From contig JAYOMI010000002.1 of the NCBI GenBank assembly GCA_038120765.1, forward strand, positions 34,516 to 98,515: DNA of 64,000 nt, read 5' to 3'. Below the pieces are notes generated by a model, which worked only from the letters and a program-made list of their open reading frames with translations, was not told the DNA's origin and ran no database searches. This document shows positions 1-9,172 of this stretch, piece after piece; position 1 is the stretch's first letter, and every line of letters begins with the position of its first letter. The stretch is from CAXBCP01 sp038120765. GTDB taxonomy: Bacteria; Pseudomonadota; Alphaproteobacteria; MPNO01; UBA830. The position numbers were made by a program, and so were the translations under genes.

Positions 1-35
1 AAACCGTCCAATATGGCAATCCGGTCGCTGTTTCG

Positions 36-64
36 TTGACTTGGCCCGGGCAAAACCTTATACA
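36..64 (+). promoter_or_regulatory. Sigma-70-type promoter of the rpmH operon
   Basis: A -35 box TTGACT (36-41) is followed, after exactly 17 bases, by a -10 box TATACA (59-64). This is close to the sigma-70 consensus and lies about 40 bases ahead of the rpmH start, so transcription would begin near position 71 and continue through rnpA, yidD and yidC. It is the best-looking promoter in the window. Confidence 0.8.
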
Positions 65-94
65 CCGGGCCTGTTTTTCGACCAGATCGTAGCC

Positions 95-98
95 GGAG
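95..98 (+). promoter_or_regulatory. Ribosome binding site fixing the TTG start of rpmH
   Basis: GGAG lies six bases upstream of TTG at 105. No ATG or GTG in the frame would give a full L34 protein, so this site decides the unusual TTG start. Confidence 0.7.
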
Positions 99-104
99 CA
101 AGCC

Positions 105-239
105 TTGAAACGTACATTCCAACCCAGCGTCATCGTACGCAAACGTCGGCACGGCTTTCGCGCGCGCAAGCAAACCGTAGGCGGTCGCCGGGTGTTGTCC
201 CGTCGCCGTGCGAGGGGTCGCAAGCGTCTTTCCGCTTAA
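105..239 (+). CDS. rpmH: 50S ribosomal protein L34
   Basis: This encodes the 44-residue large-subunit protein L34. The translation begins MKRTFQPS and continues through the Arg/Lys-rich RKRRHGFRAR, ending RKRLSA, which matches the family along its whole length. The start is TTG at 105, supported by GGAG at 95-98 and by the fixed length of L34. The rnpA frame opens just after the stop, the classic rpmH-rnpA arrangement. A consensus-like promoter at 36-64 serves the operon. The gene is short enough to be missed by automated calling. Confidence 0.95.
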   Translation: MKRTFQPSVIVRKRRHGFRARKQTVGGRRVLSRRRARGRKRLSA

Positions 240-243
240 TCCG

Positions 244-630
244 ATGGGCGCGCATCTAGAGCGCCTTAAAACCCGCCGCCAGTTTTTGAGAGTGGCAGCG
301 GGCAAACGGAAATGGGCCGCACCGGGCATTGTGCTTCAGGTTGCGCCCCAGCCCCCTGAAGACCGGGCGGCATCGGAAGGACCTCGCTACGGCCTCACGG
401 TGAGCAAGCGTGTCGGGAATGCCGTGATACGAAACCGTGCCCGCAGACGCCTGCGGGCGGCGGCAGAGGAAGTTCTATCGAACTGTGCCCTGACAGCGCA
501 TGACTATGTGCTGATCGGGCGGCAGGGAACGCCGACCAGAGATTTCGGCGCGCTGAAAAACGACCTGGAAACAGGGTTGCGCAAGCTCGGAGCGTTCCGG
601 CAGGCCGCTGAGGAAAACAGAACGGCATGA
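244..630 (+). CDS. rnpA: Ribonuclease P protein component
   Basis: This is the protein subunit of RNase P, which helps the catalytic RNA bind and mature tRNA 5' ends. The 128-residue product has the N-terminal LKTRRQFLRVA segment and the signature RNRARRRLR helix preceded by VSKRVGNAV, the conserved RNA-contact region. The ATG at 244, four bases after the rpmH stop, gives the usual family N-terminus. A GTG at 208 in the same frame would overlap rpmH and add 12 unrelated residues, so I reject it. The stop overlaps the yidD start by four bases (ATGA), indicating translational coupling. Confidence 0.93.
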   Translation: MGAHLERLKTRRQFLRVAAGKRKWAAPGIVLQVAPQPPEDRAASEGPRYGLTVSKRVGNAVIRNRARRRLRAAAEEVLSNCALTAHDYVLIGRQGTPTRDFGALKNDLETGLRKLGAFRQAAEENRTA

Positions 631-884
631 AGGCGCTAACAATACTCACCGTCAGAATACCAAGCATGCTGCTTATCGGTATCGCGCGCGCATATCAGCT
701 TCTGATATCGCCCGTTCTGCCGCAAACCTGCCGGTTTCATCCAACATGTTCGGGATACGCCATCGATGCAATCCGCCAGCACGGCCCGGGCCGCGGCGGA
801 TGGCTCGCGCTGCGGCGTATTGCCCGATGCCACCCTTGGGGCGGTCAGGGATTCGATCCCGTGCCCGACGGAGACGGACGCTAA
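627..884 (+). CDS. yidD: Membrane protein insertion efficiency factor YidD
   Basis: This small 85-residue protein of the YidD family assists YidC-dependent membrane insertion and is thought to sit at the inner face of the membrane through an amphipathic helix. The diagnostic block is visible: YQLLISPVLP, then CRFHPTCSGYA and RRIARCHPWGGQGFDPVP. It overlaps rnpA by four bases and stops three bases before yidC, the order found in most bacteria. The length is normal for the family. Confidence 0.94.
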   Translation: MKALTILTVRIPSMLLIGIARAYQLLISPVLPQTCRFHPTCSGYAIDAIRQHGPGRGGWLALRRIARCHPWGGQGFDPVPDGDGR

Positions 885-887
885 ATT

Positions 888-2861
888 ATGGATCAACGTA
901 ATCTTATCCTCGCCATCGTTCTGTCGGTGTCCATCCTTCTCGGTTTTCAGATCTTTATCGAAGGCCCGCGGATAGAGGAGCAACGGGCGCTCCTGGAAGC
1001 GCAGAAGGCGCAGGAGACGGCCCAGGCAACCAACCCGGCGGCGCCCGGACAGGGCGCGGCACCGGTTCCCGGACAAAGCAACGGCGGCGTGCCCGGCCAG
1101 GCTATTGTGCCGACCCCGGGTGCCGTGCCGCCGGGCGCAGGTGCGCCGGTTGCAGGACAGCCCCCCGCCCCGCGCAGCATTTCGCGCAGCGCCGTCGTCG
1201 CCGCCGACCCGCGCATCAGGATTGCAACCAGCCGGGTTATCGGATCGATCCGGCTGAAAGGCGGGCTGATCGACGACCTCACGCTGCTCGACTATCGCCA
1301 GACGTTGAAGAAAGACAGCGAAAACATCGTGATGCTGTCGCCCCTCGGCACGGAAAACCCCTATTACGCCCAGTTCGGGTGGACGACGACGACAACCGGC
1401 ATCACCCTGCCGGATGCCGACACCGTGTGGACGGCCGATCGATCGACACTGTCGGTCGGCGAGCCGGTCACCCTGCGCTGGACCAATCCGCAGGGTATCG
1501 AATTCGCCAAGACGATTTCGATTGACCGGAATTTCATGTTCACGGTGGACCAGCGGATCACCAATAACGGCAGCCAGACCGCCGTTCTCCACCCGTTCGG
1601 CCTAATTTCGCTCACCGGCATTCCGGAAACCGCCGGTTTCTGGATTCTGCATGAAGGCATGATCGGCGTGTTCGACGAGACGCTGACCGAGGTCGATTAC
1701 GACGACCTGCCGGACGAACCCCGCGGAATACGCAACGTCGAGGGCGCAGCGAAGTGGCTCGGCATCACCGCGAAGTATTTTGCGACGTCGCTGGTACCCG
1801 ATCAGAAAACCGTGAATAACGGCCGCTTCGTTCATACAGCGCCCGGCCGCAAGGACAAGTTCCAGGCCGATTATCTGGCCGCATCGCAAACCGTGGCGCC
1901 CGGCCAGTCGGCAGCTTTCACGACCCGCCTGTTTGCCGGCGCCAAAGAAGTCCGTCTGCTGGACTCCTACGAGGAGAAACTCGGCATTCCGCGGTTCGAT
2001 CGGATGGTCGATTTCGGCTGGTTCTATTTCCTGACGAAGCCGATCTTTTACGCGATCGATTATTTCTATCAGCTGCTCGGCAATTTCGGCCTCGCGATCC
2101 TGCTGCTGACGGTTCTGATCAAGATCGCGTTTTTCCCGCTGGCGAACAAATCATACAAATCCATGAGCCGGCTGAAGAAACTGCAGCCGAAAATGGTCGA
2201 AATCCGGGATCGCTACAAGGACGACCGCCAGCGCCAGAACACGGCGATGATGGAACTCTACAAGAAGGAAGGGGCGAATCCGATGTCGGGTTGCTTCCCC
2301 ATCCTGATTCAGATCCCGGTGTTCTTTGCGCTCTACAAGGTGCTGTTCGTTACAATCGAGATGCGCCATGCGCCGTTTTTCGGATGGATCCAGGATCTGT
2401 CGGCGCCCGATCCGCTCGGTCTCCTGCTCGGCTTCGGTCTGTTCCAGTGGGACGTCCCGCAAAGCCTGCAGATCGTCAATATCGGCATCTGGCCCATCAT
2501 CATGGGCATCACGATGTTCCTGCAGCAAAAGCTGAATCCGCAGCCGGCGGATCCGATGCAGCAGAAAATATTCATGCTGCTGCCAATCGTCTTCACGTTC
2601 CTGCTGGGCAGCTTCCCCGCCGGCCTGGTGATTTACTGGGCATGGAACAACACCCTGTCGATCGCCCAGCAATGGGTGATCATGCGCAAGATGGGCGTTT
2701 CGGCCTCGGGTGAATCGATCAACGAGGAGCCTCCCAAGGCCCCGCCGCGCGGCAAGAAGAAAAAAGCGGAGACCGCCGAGAACGAAACACCGGCACCGAA
2801 ACCCGGTCCGACACCGCCGTCATCCAAGGGCAAAACCCGTCGTCAGCGTAAAAAACGCTGA
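888..2861 (+). CDS. yidC: Membrane protein insertase YidC
   Basis: YidC inserts and folds inner-membrane proteins, alone or with SecYEG. The 657-residue product has the layout of Gram-negative YidC. An N-terminal signal-anchor (residues about 5-20) is followed by a Pro/Gly/Ala-rich linker and a large periplasmic beta domain (about 100-370). The conserved insertase core begins near NFGLAILLLTVLIK, and the cytoplasmic coiled coil carries KKLQPKM. The tail is Lys/Pro-rich and ends in a basic stretch, as expected for ribosome contact. The gene starts three bases after yidD. The 318-residue antisense frame across it is a shadow. Confidence 0.96.
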   Translation: MDQRNLILAIVLSVSILLGFQIFIEGPRIEEQRALLEAQKAQETAQATNPAAPGQGAAPVPGQSNGGVPGQAIVPTPGAVPPGAGAPVAGQPPAPRSISRSAVVAADPRIRIATSRVIGSIRLKGGLIDDLTLLDYRQTLKKDSENIVMLSPLGTENPYYAQFGWTTTTTGITLPDADTVWTADRSTLSVGEPVTLRWTNPQGIEFAKTISIDRNFMFTVDQRITNNGSQTAVLHPFGLISLTGIPETAGFWILHEGMIGVFDETLTEVDYDDLPDEPRGIRNVEGAAKWLGITAKYFATSLVPDQKTVNNGRFVHTAPGRKDKFQADYLAASQTVAPGQSAAFTTRLFAGAKEVRLLDSYEEKLGIPRFDRMVDFGWFYFLTKPIFYAIDYFYQLLGNFGLAILLLTVLIKIAFFPLANKSYKSMSRLKKLQPKMVEIRDRYKDDRQRQNTAMMELYKKEGANPMSGCFPILIQIPVFFALYKVLFVTIEMRHAPFFGWIQDLSAPDPLGLLLGFGLFQWDVPQSLQIVNIGIWPIIMGITMFLQQKLNPQPADPMQQKIFMLLPIVFTFLLGSFPAGLVIYWAWNNTLSIAQQWVIMRKMGVSASGESINEEPPKAPPRGKKKKAETAENETPAPKPGPTPPSSKGKTRRQRKKR

Positions 2862-2881
2862 GAGATGAAGGATTGCCGGTC

Positions 2882-3547
2882 ATGACCGAGGCGCCGGAAA
2901 GCGGGCATGAACAGGAACATGACGCAGACTCGATCGAACGGGGACGCTGGCTGTTCTCGCAGGAAGCGGTCTTTATGTCTGGCGCCGCAGATTACGACGG
3001 CGTTCCCGACACCCGGATTCCCGAGATCGCTTTTGTCGGGCGGTCCAACGTCGGCAAATCGAGCCTGATAAACGCGCTGACCGGCCGCAGGACCCTGGCG
3101 CGGACATCGAACACACCGGGCCGCACTCAGCAGATCAATTTCTTCCAGATTCTCGACGCGTTGATGCTCGCCGATCTGCCGGGCTACGGATACGCCAAGG
3201 CATCCAAGACCGAAATCGAGCGCTGGACCGCAATGATCTTCGACTATCTGCGCGGCCGCGCGCCCTTGCGCCGTGTCTGCCTGTTGATCGACGCCCGCCA
3301 TGGCCTGAAGGACAGCGACATCGGGGTGATGAACGACCTCGACAAAGCCGCTGTGTCCTATCAGATCGTGCTGACCAAGTGCGACAAGATCAAAAAAGAC
3401 GCGATGGAGCGGCTTCTGGCGGCCACCAGGGCAAAGATCGCGACACACGTCGCAGCCCATCCCGTGATCGTCCAGACCAGTTCGGTCAAGGGTCACGGGG
3501 TCGAATTCCTGCGCGCGGAACTGGCAATGATCGCCGATATCCGCTAA
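2882..3547 (+). CDS. engB: Ribosome biogenesis GTPase YihA/EngB (YsxC)
   Basis: This TRAFAC-class GTPase is needed for 50S subunit assembly. The 221-residue protein shows G1 GRSNVGKSS, G3 DLPGYG and G4 TKCDK, plus the family stretch RTSNTPGRTQ. I use the ATG at 2882, nine bases after a strong GAAGGA (2867-2872). A TTG at 2873 would sit directly on that site. It follows yidC by 20 bases, a common alphaproteobacterial order, and argB comes next. Confidence 0.93.
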   Translation: MTEAPESGHEQEHDADSIERGRWLFSQEAVFMSGAADYDGVPDTRIPEIAFVGRSNVGKSSLINALTGRRTLARTSNTPGRTQQINFFQILDALMLADLPGYGYAKASKTEIERWTAMIFDYLRGRAPLRRVCLLIDARHGLKDSDIGVMNDLDKAAVSYQIVLTKCDKIKKDAMERLLAATRAKIATHVAAHPVIVQTSSVKGHGVEFLRAELAMIADIR

Positions 3548-3602
3548 ACGCGGTCGTTAATCCTGACCGTTCCCCGTGCCAGAGAGCATATCCAGAGAGC
3601 AC

Positions 3603-4525
3603 ATGATGGCAGACTCCAAGAAAAACGAGCCCAAAAACCTTTCCGAGATCAAATCCCTGATACGCACCGCTGAAACACTTACCGAAGCGCTGCCCTATCT
3701 TCAGGAATTCGGCGGCAAGACGTTCGTGATCAAATATGGCGGGCATGCAATGGGCGATGCCAGGCTTGCCGAGCAGTTCGCCAGCGATATCGTTCTTCTG
3801 AAACAGGTCGGCATCAATCCGGTGATCGTCCATGGCGGCGGCCCGCAGATCGGCCGCATGCTCCAGCAGCTGAAAATCGAGAGCGAGTTCATCGACGGGC
3901 TGCGGGTCACCGACAAGCGGACCGTCGAGATCGTCGAAATGGTGCTTGCCGGGTCGATCAACAAAGAGGTCGTGACCGCGATCAACGACGCGGGCGGCAC
4001 CGCCGTCGGTATTTCCGGCAAGGACGGGAACCTGATCCGGGCGCGCAAGCTCACCCATCGCCAGATTCCAATATCGAGAAAGTCGTGGATCTCGGTTTTG
4101 TCGGCGAACCCATCGCGATCAATACCAGGGTGCTGGACACGCTGGCCGGATCGCACATGATCCCGGTGATCGCCCCGCTCGGCATCGGCGAGGGCGGCAC
4201 GACCTACAATATCAATGCGGACACGGCGGCGGGCGCGATCGCAGGCGCGATCGGCGCGACCCGCCTTCTGATGCTGACCGACGTGACCGGCGTTCTGGAC
4301 AAGAAGGGCGACCTGATCACGGACATAACCGCGCGCCAGGCCAGAACCCTGATCAAGAACGGGACCATTTCGGGCGGGATGATTCCCAAGATCGAGACAT
4401 GCCTCGATGCCGTAAAAGCAGGTGTGGAGGCATCGGTCATCATGGATGGCCGCGTGCCGCACGCGCTATTGCTTGAAATTTTTACCGAGCACGGCGCCGG
4501 TACGATGATCCGCGCCAAAAGCTAG
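3603..4525 (+). pseudogene. argB: Acetylglutamate kinase, reading frame broken near 4062
   Basis: ArgB phosphorylates N-acetylglutamate, the second step of arginine synthesis. The first frame encodes the N-terminal two thirds with VIKYGGHAM, IVHGGGPQI and SGKDGNLIRARKL. After CAT CGC (4056-4061) the frame fails. From 4064 another frame resumes with DSNIEKVVDLGFVGEP and runs through GGTTYNINADTAAGAIA to a normal C-terminus at 4525. Two leftover bases (CA) separate the halves, so the net loss is one base modulo three. Compared with the usual RDPDSNIEK, a 4-base loss is possible. The corrected protein would be about 307 residues, normal for the family. Both halves are otherwise perfect, which favours a sequence error or very recent mutation. 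ATG 3606 is an alternative start. Confidence 0.88.
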
Positions 4526-4543
4526 TCCGATACGCTTCCGCGT

Positions 4544-5803
4544 CTAGCCGCCAAAGAATTCAATCTGCCAGGCCATGTCCTTCTCCGACATGGCGTATGT
4601 CCCGCTCCGCGGTTTTAGCGCGTCCGACGGCGACACTTTCGCAAGACGAAGCTGCATCTGGTGCGCCAGTTCCGCCGACAGACCCGCCTTCCAGGACATC
4701 GCTGCCACACCCTTGGCGCTGGCCAGCGAGAACGCCTTCCGGACCGCGGCCACATCGGTATCGCCGAGCACGGCGACCGCCTCGATAACAAACTGCCGGT
4801 CGCCGCGGAGCAATGCCGCCTTCACGTCGGTCTCGCCCAGCCTTTTCTCCGCATTCAGACGCGCGACCTTTTCGGCAGCGGATTCTTCATCTTCGCCGCC
4901 GAAATCCGTCTCCGCGAGCCGCCGCCGGACACCCTCGTCAATCGCATCGCCGACACCGGGATCGAGGTCTTTCCGCGCCTTCAGGGTTTCAAGCAGGGCG
5001 TCCGTGATGAAGCGCGTCAGGGCGGCGCCCGCCCGTGCAGACAAAGACGGCCGGGCGACCAGAGGTGCGTGCCATGCGTCCCGGTCGGATGCATTGTCGA
5101 TGACTTTGTCGAGGGTTTCTTCGCGGATTTGGGCACTCCTGTTCGACAGCAGGGTCGTGATGACGTCGGTATCGTCGGTCGCAACGATCGCATCCGCCAC
5201 ATCCGCGCCCAGCGCCGAGCGCCGGGATATCGCATGCAGCGCCGCCCGGACGGGACCGCTTTCGATAATCTCGACCAGAAATTGGTCCGAGAGCAGGGGC
5301 GAGTTCCCCAGGACGGGCACGCAGACCCCTTCGTCGCTGTCACGCGCCAGTTGCTCGACCACCGAGACGGGCACGCCTTTGGCGCCTTTCAGCGACTCCG
5401 CGAGAACACGGCGAATCTTGACGGCCTCGTCTCTCGCAAGGGTTTCAAGAATGCCGGTGACCATACTGCCGGCACGCGCGCGTTCGTCGACGGACAATTC
5501 AGGGACGAGCGCCGCGATCTTGTGCGCGACGCGCTCCCTGACGGCTTCGTCGGGGTCTTTCGACAGGGTTTCGTCCGCCTGAACCGGCGTTGACGGATTG
5601 GCGGCAATTTCGGCGCGGACCCTGGAATCCTTATCCTGCGCCAAGTAATAGAGAATCTCGGGCTGAACGTTCGCCCGTTTCGCCAGCTTCCGGCGGGTCG
5701 TCGCGCTGGGGTCGGCCGCCTGCGCCTTTGCGGTATCGTATTCCATGAGCGCGCCGCCCTGCCGGCGGCCCAGAGACATCAGTCCCGACAGCAGACTGCT
5801 CAT
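4544..5803 (-). CDS. DUF2336 domain-containing protein
   Basis: This 419-residue soluble, Ala/Arg/Asp-rich helical protein has no signal peptide. Repeated helical units such as DKDSRVRAEIAANPS, DPDEAVRERVAHKI and DEAVKIRRVLAES resemble HEAT-like repeats and fit the DUF2336 family, which is common in Rhodospirillales-type alphaproteobacteria. Its biochemical role is not known to me. The ATG overlaps the stop of the GGDEF gene by four bases, so it is the last gene of a three-gene EAL-GGDEF-DUF2336 operon. A scaffold or regulatory role with c-di-GMP is only an inference from context. Confidence 0.8.
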   Translation of the reverse strand: MSSLLSGLMSLGRRQGGALMEYDTAKAQAADPSATTRRKLAKRANVQPEILYYLAQDKDSRVRAEIAANPSTPVQADETLSKDPDEAVRERVAHKIAALVPELSVDERARAGSMVTGILETLARDEAVKIRRVLAESLKGAKGVPVSVVEQLARDSDEGVCVPVLGNSPLLSDQFLVEIIESGPVRAALHAISRRSALGADVADAIVATDDTDVITTLLSNRSAQIREETLDKVIDNASDRDAWHAPLVARPSLSARAGAALTRFITDALLETLKARKDLDPGVGDAIDEGVRRRLAETDFGGEDEESAAEKVARLNAEKRLGETDVKAALLRGDRQFVIEAVAVLGDTDVAAVRKAFSLASAKGVAAMSWKAGLSAELAHQMQLRLAKVSPSDALKPRSGTYAMSEKDMAWQIEFFGG

Positions 5804-7338
5804 CCTGCGTCCCGCAGATCGTTCGGCGGAAGCTCCCCGGATGCGGCGGGGGCGGGCCCGGTCGCGGCATCCGCAATGACATAGCCGGATTTTCCGCCAT
5901 GCTTGATGTCGTACATCGCGGAATCCGCGCGGGCCGTAAGTTCGGCAACCGACTCGACGGGACCGTCTGCATCGAACACCGCGACGCCGACGGAAATGCC
6001 GAGCGGTTTGTCGGGCGTGCCGGAATAGATGCGCAGGCCCTTGGATGCGGAAATCAGATCCTTGGCTCTTTTCTTCGAGGCGGGATTATCCGTCCGGTCC
6101 ATCCACATGGCGAACTCGTCGCCGCCGAGCCGCGCGACCAGGTCGCCGGGGCGGCTCTGCGTCACCAGGAGGTCGGCAAGTGCTATCAACGCTTGATCGC
6201 CGCGCTGGTGACCGTGCACATCGTTGACGGCCTTGAAATTATCGAGGTCGACGTAAAACAGCGATCCGTCGGACCCGCCTGCCCCGGCGCGCGCCGTGCG
6301 ATCGGCGAGTTCGGCGAGGAACGCCCGGCGGTTCAACAGGCCCGTCATTTCATCGGTCCGGGCCATTTCCTCGAGCTTTCGGTGGCTGTCGACCTGGGCC
6401 ATCAAAATCGCGAACTGGTTTGCAAGCTCGTCGCAGAAGCGGCGCTCGTCATCGCTGAAGGCGCTGTCGCCGAGCGTCCGCGAGACCAGCAGCGCCCCGA
6501 TCACGATGTCCTGGAAAACAATCGGCGCGCACAGATGGAAATTGTCGCTGTCCGCCGCCGTCACCAGCGTCCGGCTCTCCGACATCCGGCTGAAGACCGT
6601 CTTGAGGACAGGCGCGTCGCCGGCGTCGGTGTCTTTCGCGCAGACGACCAGCCTGAAGACGCCTTCTTCGTCGGGCCGGCGGATATCGACGTAGTCCGCC
6701 GCCAGCGTGTCGCGGGTTTCCGCCAGTGCAGATGCAAGAATGTTGTTTGGGTCAAGCTCGCTGCTCGCCGCCCGCACGATACGGGCCATCGCGGCTTCCC
6801 TGCGCTGCAGGGCGGCGAAAGCGGCGTTCTGGCGGCGTTCTTCGGTAACGTCCCGGCAAACGCCCCGCGCGCCTGCGTGCATGCCCTTGTCATCGACGAT
6901 CGGGACGGCCGAGGCGCTGAGGCAGACATCGTCGCCGTCGCGGGCGCGAAGCCAGATATCGACGTCACGTACCGCTGCGCGCGCTTCAAACGGGGTCTCG
7001 CCGGCATGTGCGCCGCCTTCCGCCAGGAACTGCGCCGCAGGGGCGCCGATCAGTTCTTCCGGCCGATATCCGAGGGTCAGCCCGGGTGAGACAAAAACGA
7101 GCGCACCCGCGGCGTCGGTCTCCCAGGCGAAATCCCCGGAAACTTCGACGATTTCCTTGAAACGGCTCCGCGATTCCACAAGGGCGTCGATAAGCGCCTT
7201 GTCCGGACTTTCACCCGATCGCGGGATGCCGGGCGCGGGCTTCGTCTGTCCGGATTTAGCGTTTGCCGATGGTTCCTGAACAGCGCTTGCAGGGGGCGTG
7301 TCGGTCGTCGGGCGGCTTTTGAGCAATCCGAACAGCAT
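5800..7338 (-). CDS. PAS-GAF-GGDEF diguanylate cyclase
   Basis: This is predicted to make c-di-GMP from two GTP. In the 512-residue product a PAS domain (FAWETDAAG, LTLGYRPEELIG) is followed by a GAF-like domain and a C-terminal GGDEF domain with DLDNFKAVNDVHGH and an intact ARLGGDEF. RPGD sits five residues before GGDEF and matches the RxxD inhibitory site, so product inhibition is likely. No membrane segment is seen. The ATG at 7338 starts four bases after the upstream EAL gene. A longer reading from 7464 would overlap that gene and lacks family character. It lies between the EAL gene and DUF2336 in one operon. Confidence 0.88.
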   Translation of the reverse strand: MLFGLLKSRPTTDTPPASAVQEPSANAKSGQTKPAPGIPRSGESPDKALIDALVESRSRFKEIVEVSGDFAWETDAAGALVFVSPGLTLGYRPEELIGAPAAQFLAEGGAHAGETPFEARAAVRDVDIWLRARDGDDVCLSASAVPIVDDKGMHAGARGVCRDVTEERRQNAAFAALQRREAAMARIVRAASSELDPNNILASALAETRDTLAADYVDIRRPDEEGVFRLVVCAKDTDAGDAPVLKTVFSRMSESRTLVTAADSDNFHLCAPIVFQDIVIGALLVSRTLGDSAFSDDERRFCDELANQFAILMAQVDSHRKLEEMARTDEMTGLLNRRAFLAELADRTARAGAGGSDGSLFYVDLDNFKAVNDVHGHQRGDQALIALADLLVTQSRPGDLVARLGGDEFAMWMDRTDNPASKKRAKDLISASKGLRIYSGTPDKPLGISVGVAVFDADGPVESVAELTARADSAMYDIKHGGKSGYVIADAATGPAPAASGELPPNDLRDAG

Positions 7339-7342
7339 CGCA

Positions 7343-9067
7343 TCAACCGCCGGCGCCGGACTTGCGGCTCCAGCCGCCGCCCAGGACCTTTTTCTTAGCC
7401 GTTCTTTTCGGCGCGAAGCTGAAAATGTCGGGGGAGGGCCTTCCGTAGAGGTAACCCTGCGCATAGGGAACGCCGCAGTCTTTCAGGAACTCGACGGTGG
7501 CTTCCTCTTCGACCATTTCAGCGATCGTATCGATATCGAGCTCGTGGCAGAGTCCGGCAATCGCCTTGATAAAGGCGCGCAGCTTGCAGTCGTTATGCGC
7601 TTCCTGGATATACGCCCCGTCGATCTTGACGATATCGACATCGAGCGCATGCAGATACCGCAGCGCGGCCGACCCGGCGCCGAAATCGTCAAGGCAGACC
7701 TCGTGTCCGGCAGTGCGAAGTTTCTGGATGATGCCGTTCACGCGGGTCAGGTCGTGGATTTTGGCCGATTCCGTAATTTCGATGGATATCTGGCTGCTCA
7801 GGGTGTCGTGTTTCGCAAGCAGCTTCAGCAGGGCTTCGACGAAAGCGGGGTTTTCAATGGAACGGCCGGACAGGTTCACCGCCAGGTTGAATACCTGGCC
7901 TTTCTTCCGCCATCCGCGCAGAAGGCCGATGACCTTCCGGAACATGGCGAAATCGAAATCGCAGATCAGCCCCATATTCTCGGCGAACGTGATCAGTTCA
8001 TAGGGCGACCTGTCGAGCCCGCCGGCAAAGCGGGCCAGCACTTCGTAGTGGTGGATTTGTCTCGTCGTCAGACCGACAATGGGCTGAAAGACCGCATCGA
8101 AACTGTCCGCAGACACCATTTCGCGGAACTCGACCATCTTCGCGGATGTATCTGCGAGAAGCGTTTCGAGATTTTCGCCAAGACTCCGGATAGCGGGTTC
8201 GCTGCTCGGGTCCGCGCAATAGTGATTGATCGTATAGAGAAACGCCTTCACCGCATCGCGGGGATCGGCGCCTTTCAGGTCGGCGGGCGCCGTGCTGCTG
8301 TTGACGCGAATGCCGACGCCGCTCGGATCCGCCGCCTTCAGATGTAGCGTCAGGCGATCCCGAAGGGCCGTAATATCGAACGTGTCGTCATGGAGGACGC
8401 CATAGTTCTCGTCGTCGAACTTCGCCGCGACGTCCCGGTCGCCGGCACCGTCGTCAAAACACAAGCCCAGGGTCCGCATCAGATCCCTGTCGGCTTCTTC
8501 ATCCAGACGGGTGCGAAGCGCTCCCATATCCTCGAGACGGAGCATCGTGACCTGAAGTTCTTCGCCTTCGGCCTCTGCGTCGGTGATGCGCTGGGCGGCG
8601 AATTCGGCGAACGCCTCCTTGTTGAGAAGGCCCGTTTCCGTATCCCGCCTCGGATCGTTGCTGTCCGCCAGCTTTTCGTCTTTGCTGACAAGCCGAAGCG
8701 CAAAGAAAAACGATCCTGGCAGATCGGGCAGGTGATAACCGGTCAGCATCAGCCGCGGGGTCGGGCCTTTGGGACCGGCCAGCCGCAACATCATGGGCTC
8801 GAGGCGGTTCGCCGAACCCAGCCTTTCCAGCCGCCGGCGGACATAGTCGCGCTCCGCCGAATCGATCAGGTCGATAAATGCCTTTCCGATGACGTCGTGG
8901 GGCTCGTAATCCGTCAGCGCCTTGGTGGCACCCGCCGCATAGGTAATCGACTGGTTCTCGTCGACCTCGAACAGGATATCCGCGGCACAGAAAGCGAGCG
9001 CGACGAAACGGTCACGTTCTTTTTTCAGCGTATCCACGTATTCGGGTTGTGCCTGCGGTTGCGCCAT
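7343..9067 (-). CDS. PAS - degenerate GGDEF - EAL c-di-GMP phosphodiesterase
   Basis: This 574-residue signalling protein is predicted to hydrolyse c-di-GMP. An N-terminal PAS region (about 20-125) is followed by a GGDEF-like region without the GGDEF motif (about 140-290) and an EAL domain (about 310-555). The EAL signature reads EVLARF, and the other catalytic or metal residues are present in NLSGRS, EITES, DDFGAG, VKIDGA, IAEMVE and YAQGYLYGRP, so activity is likely. It is the first gene of the operon with the GGDEF and DUF2336 genes, giving opposing cyclase and phosphodiesterase activities in one transcript. Confidence 0.87.
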   Translation of the reverse strand: MAQPQAQPEYVDTLKKERDRFVALAFCAADILFEVDENQSITYAAGATKALTDYEPHDVIGKAFIDLIDSAERDYVRRRLERLGSANRLEPMMLRLAGPKGPTPRLMLTGYHLPDLPGSFFFALRLVSKDEKLADSNDPRRDTETGLLNKEAFAEFAAQRITDAEAEGEELQVTMLRLEDMGALRTRLDEEADRDLMRTLGLCFDDGAGDRDVAAKFDDENYGVLHDDTFDITALRDRLTLHLKAADPSGVGIRVNSSTAPADLKGADPRDAVKAFLYTINHYCADPSSEPAIRSLGENLETLLADTSAKMVEFREMVSADSFDAVFQPIVGLTTRQIHHYEVLARFAGGLDRSPYELITFAENMGLICDFDFAMFRKVIGLLRGWRKKGQVFNLAVNLSGRSIENPAFVEALLKLLAKHDTLSSQISIEITESAKIHDLTRVNGIIQKLRTAGHEVCLDDFGAGSAALRYLHALDVDIVKIDGAYIQEAHNDCKLRAFIKAIAGLCHELDIDTIAEMVEEEATVEFLKDCGVPYAQGYLYGRPSPDIFSFAPKRTAKKKVLGGGWSRKSGAGG

Positions 9068-9172
9068 CGGTCGGATTTCATCCTGAAGGTATATTTGAGC
9101 CCGTCATGCATCCTATCAACCGGGGCTTAACGATTCCTTGCGTCGCCCCGGATCACACGCCACATTCGGACC

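Noticed and set aside
208..243. GTG start for rnpA inside rpmH
   Set aside because: Adds 12 residues unlike RnpA and overlaps L34; ATG 244 gives the usual N-terminus.
636..1592. 318-codon open frame antisense to yidD/yidC
   Set aside because: It lies wholly opposite a well-supported yidC and yidD, has no family similarity, and is a by-product of GC-rich codon usage.
4661..5593. 310-codon open frame opposite the DUF2336 gene
   Set aside because: Shadow of the DUF2336 coding strand; no ribosome site or recognisable domain.
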